Shown: positions 63,734 to 64,000 of the stretch, piece after piece
Layout: each line of letters opens with the position of its first letter
Numbering within the stretch: the stretch's first letter is position 1
Assembly (NCBI RefSeq): GCF_002699985.1
Contig: NZ_LKBT01000001.1
Span: 248,001-312,000, forward strand
DNA from: Pseudomonas sp. ICMP 561
GTDB taxonomy: Bacteria; Pseudomonadota; Gammaproteobacteria; Pseudomonadales; Pseudomonadaceae
DNA: 64,000 bases
Direction: 5' to 3'
Notes under the pieces: model-generated
Database searches by the model: none
The model's input: the letters and a program-made list of their open reading frames with translations, nothing else
What the model was told of the DNA's origin: nothing
Translations under genes and position numbers: made by a program

Positions 63734-64000
63734 AGGCGAACTCCACTCCCAGCAGCGGAGCACGCCGGGAGATCAATCAGTTAATGCATGATTGCTTAAA
63801 GAAACTGTTGAGTAACTACTGGGTAAGTCCATGGAGGTTTTCCACAAGCCCCGGCGGGGCTGACGGGCGCAATCATACACCGCTTGACCACATTGCACGC
63901 TACAAAATTCTGGCCAGAACAAGCGCTTGCAACACAAACTTCATAATCTGCGCGGCAATAGACCTTCGACGACACATCCCGCCAAGAAAACACCTGCCCG
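63734..64000. other. Upstream region of mgtE to window end
   Basis: 267 bp without a credible gene. A short hairpin (AGCCCCGGCGGGGCT) is visible near 63,850. No Mg2+ riboswitch fold could be recognised by eye. Confidence 0.4.

Noticed and set aside
63796..63993. 65-codon frame at the right edge
   Set aside because: No ribosome site or recognisable sequence; likely non-coding upstream DNA of mgtE.

Overview
The window comes from a Pseudomonas chromosome of the fluorescens/syringae lineage. The evidence is the polar-flagellum gene order with FleQ/FleS/FleR regulation, sigma-54 and FliA promoters, an AmrZ orthologue, Pseudomonas-type REP sequences, and a flagellin whose immunogenic epitope ([18 protein letters not shown]...) has the P. 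syringae-type residues. I cannot name the species from sequence alone.

Layout. Positions 1-10.2 kb (minus strand): the 3'-truncated fliF, fliE, fleR-fleS, fleQ, fliT, fliS, fliD, flaG and fliC. Positions 10.3-26.1 kb (minus): a large flagellin-glycosylation island. It holds a Maf-type protein, a KASIII-like enzyme, two very large multidomain glycosyltransferases, and a CDP-sugar cassette (cytidylyltransferase, 4,6-dehydratase, 3,5-epimerase, C-methyltransferase, NAD-dependent reductase/epimerase, CmcI-like methyltransferase). Positions 26.2-34.6 kb: flgL-K-J-I-H-G-F. Positions 35.7-40.8 kb: a small secreted protein, a second long FlgE-type hook protein, then flgE-D-C-B. Positions 41.1-45.7 kb: cheR-cheV and, on the plus strand, flgA-flgM-flgN-flgZ. 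Positions 46-51.2 kb: an MFS transporter, a glutamine-synthetase-like enzyme, and a histidine kinase with a TPR response regulator. Positions 51.8-54.2 kb: a TonB-dependent transducer receptor.

Positions 54.5-60.4 kb are an accessory scar bounded by tRNA-Arg(CCT). It holds a broken LysR gene, a frameshifted phage tail-assembly gene, a stand-alone OLD-family ATPase/TOPRIM nuclease and three unrecognised genes. Positions 60.8-63.7 kb return to core genome: two small proteins, amrZ and mgtE.

How the genes work together. FleQ and sigma-54 drive the middle flagellar genes; TGGCAC-N5-TTGC elements precede fliE, fleS, flgB and flgA, with a weaker one at flgF. FleSR controls later basal-body genes. 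FliA elements precede fliC, fliS and flgM. The island between fliC and flgL most likely builds and attaches a branched, methylated deoxysugar glycan on flagellin.

The two most unusual non-coding objects are a pair of ~740-780 bp palindromic elements (13,179-13,919 and 34,866-35,647). Their arms lie in the same orientation but their cores are inverted relative to each other.
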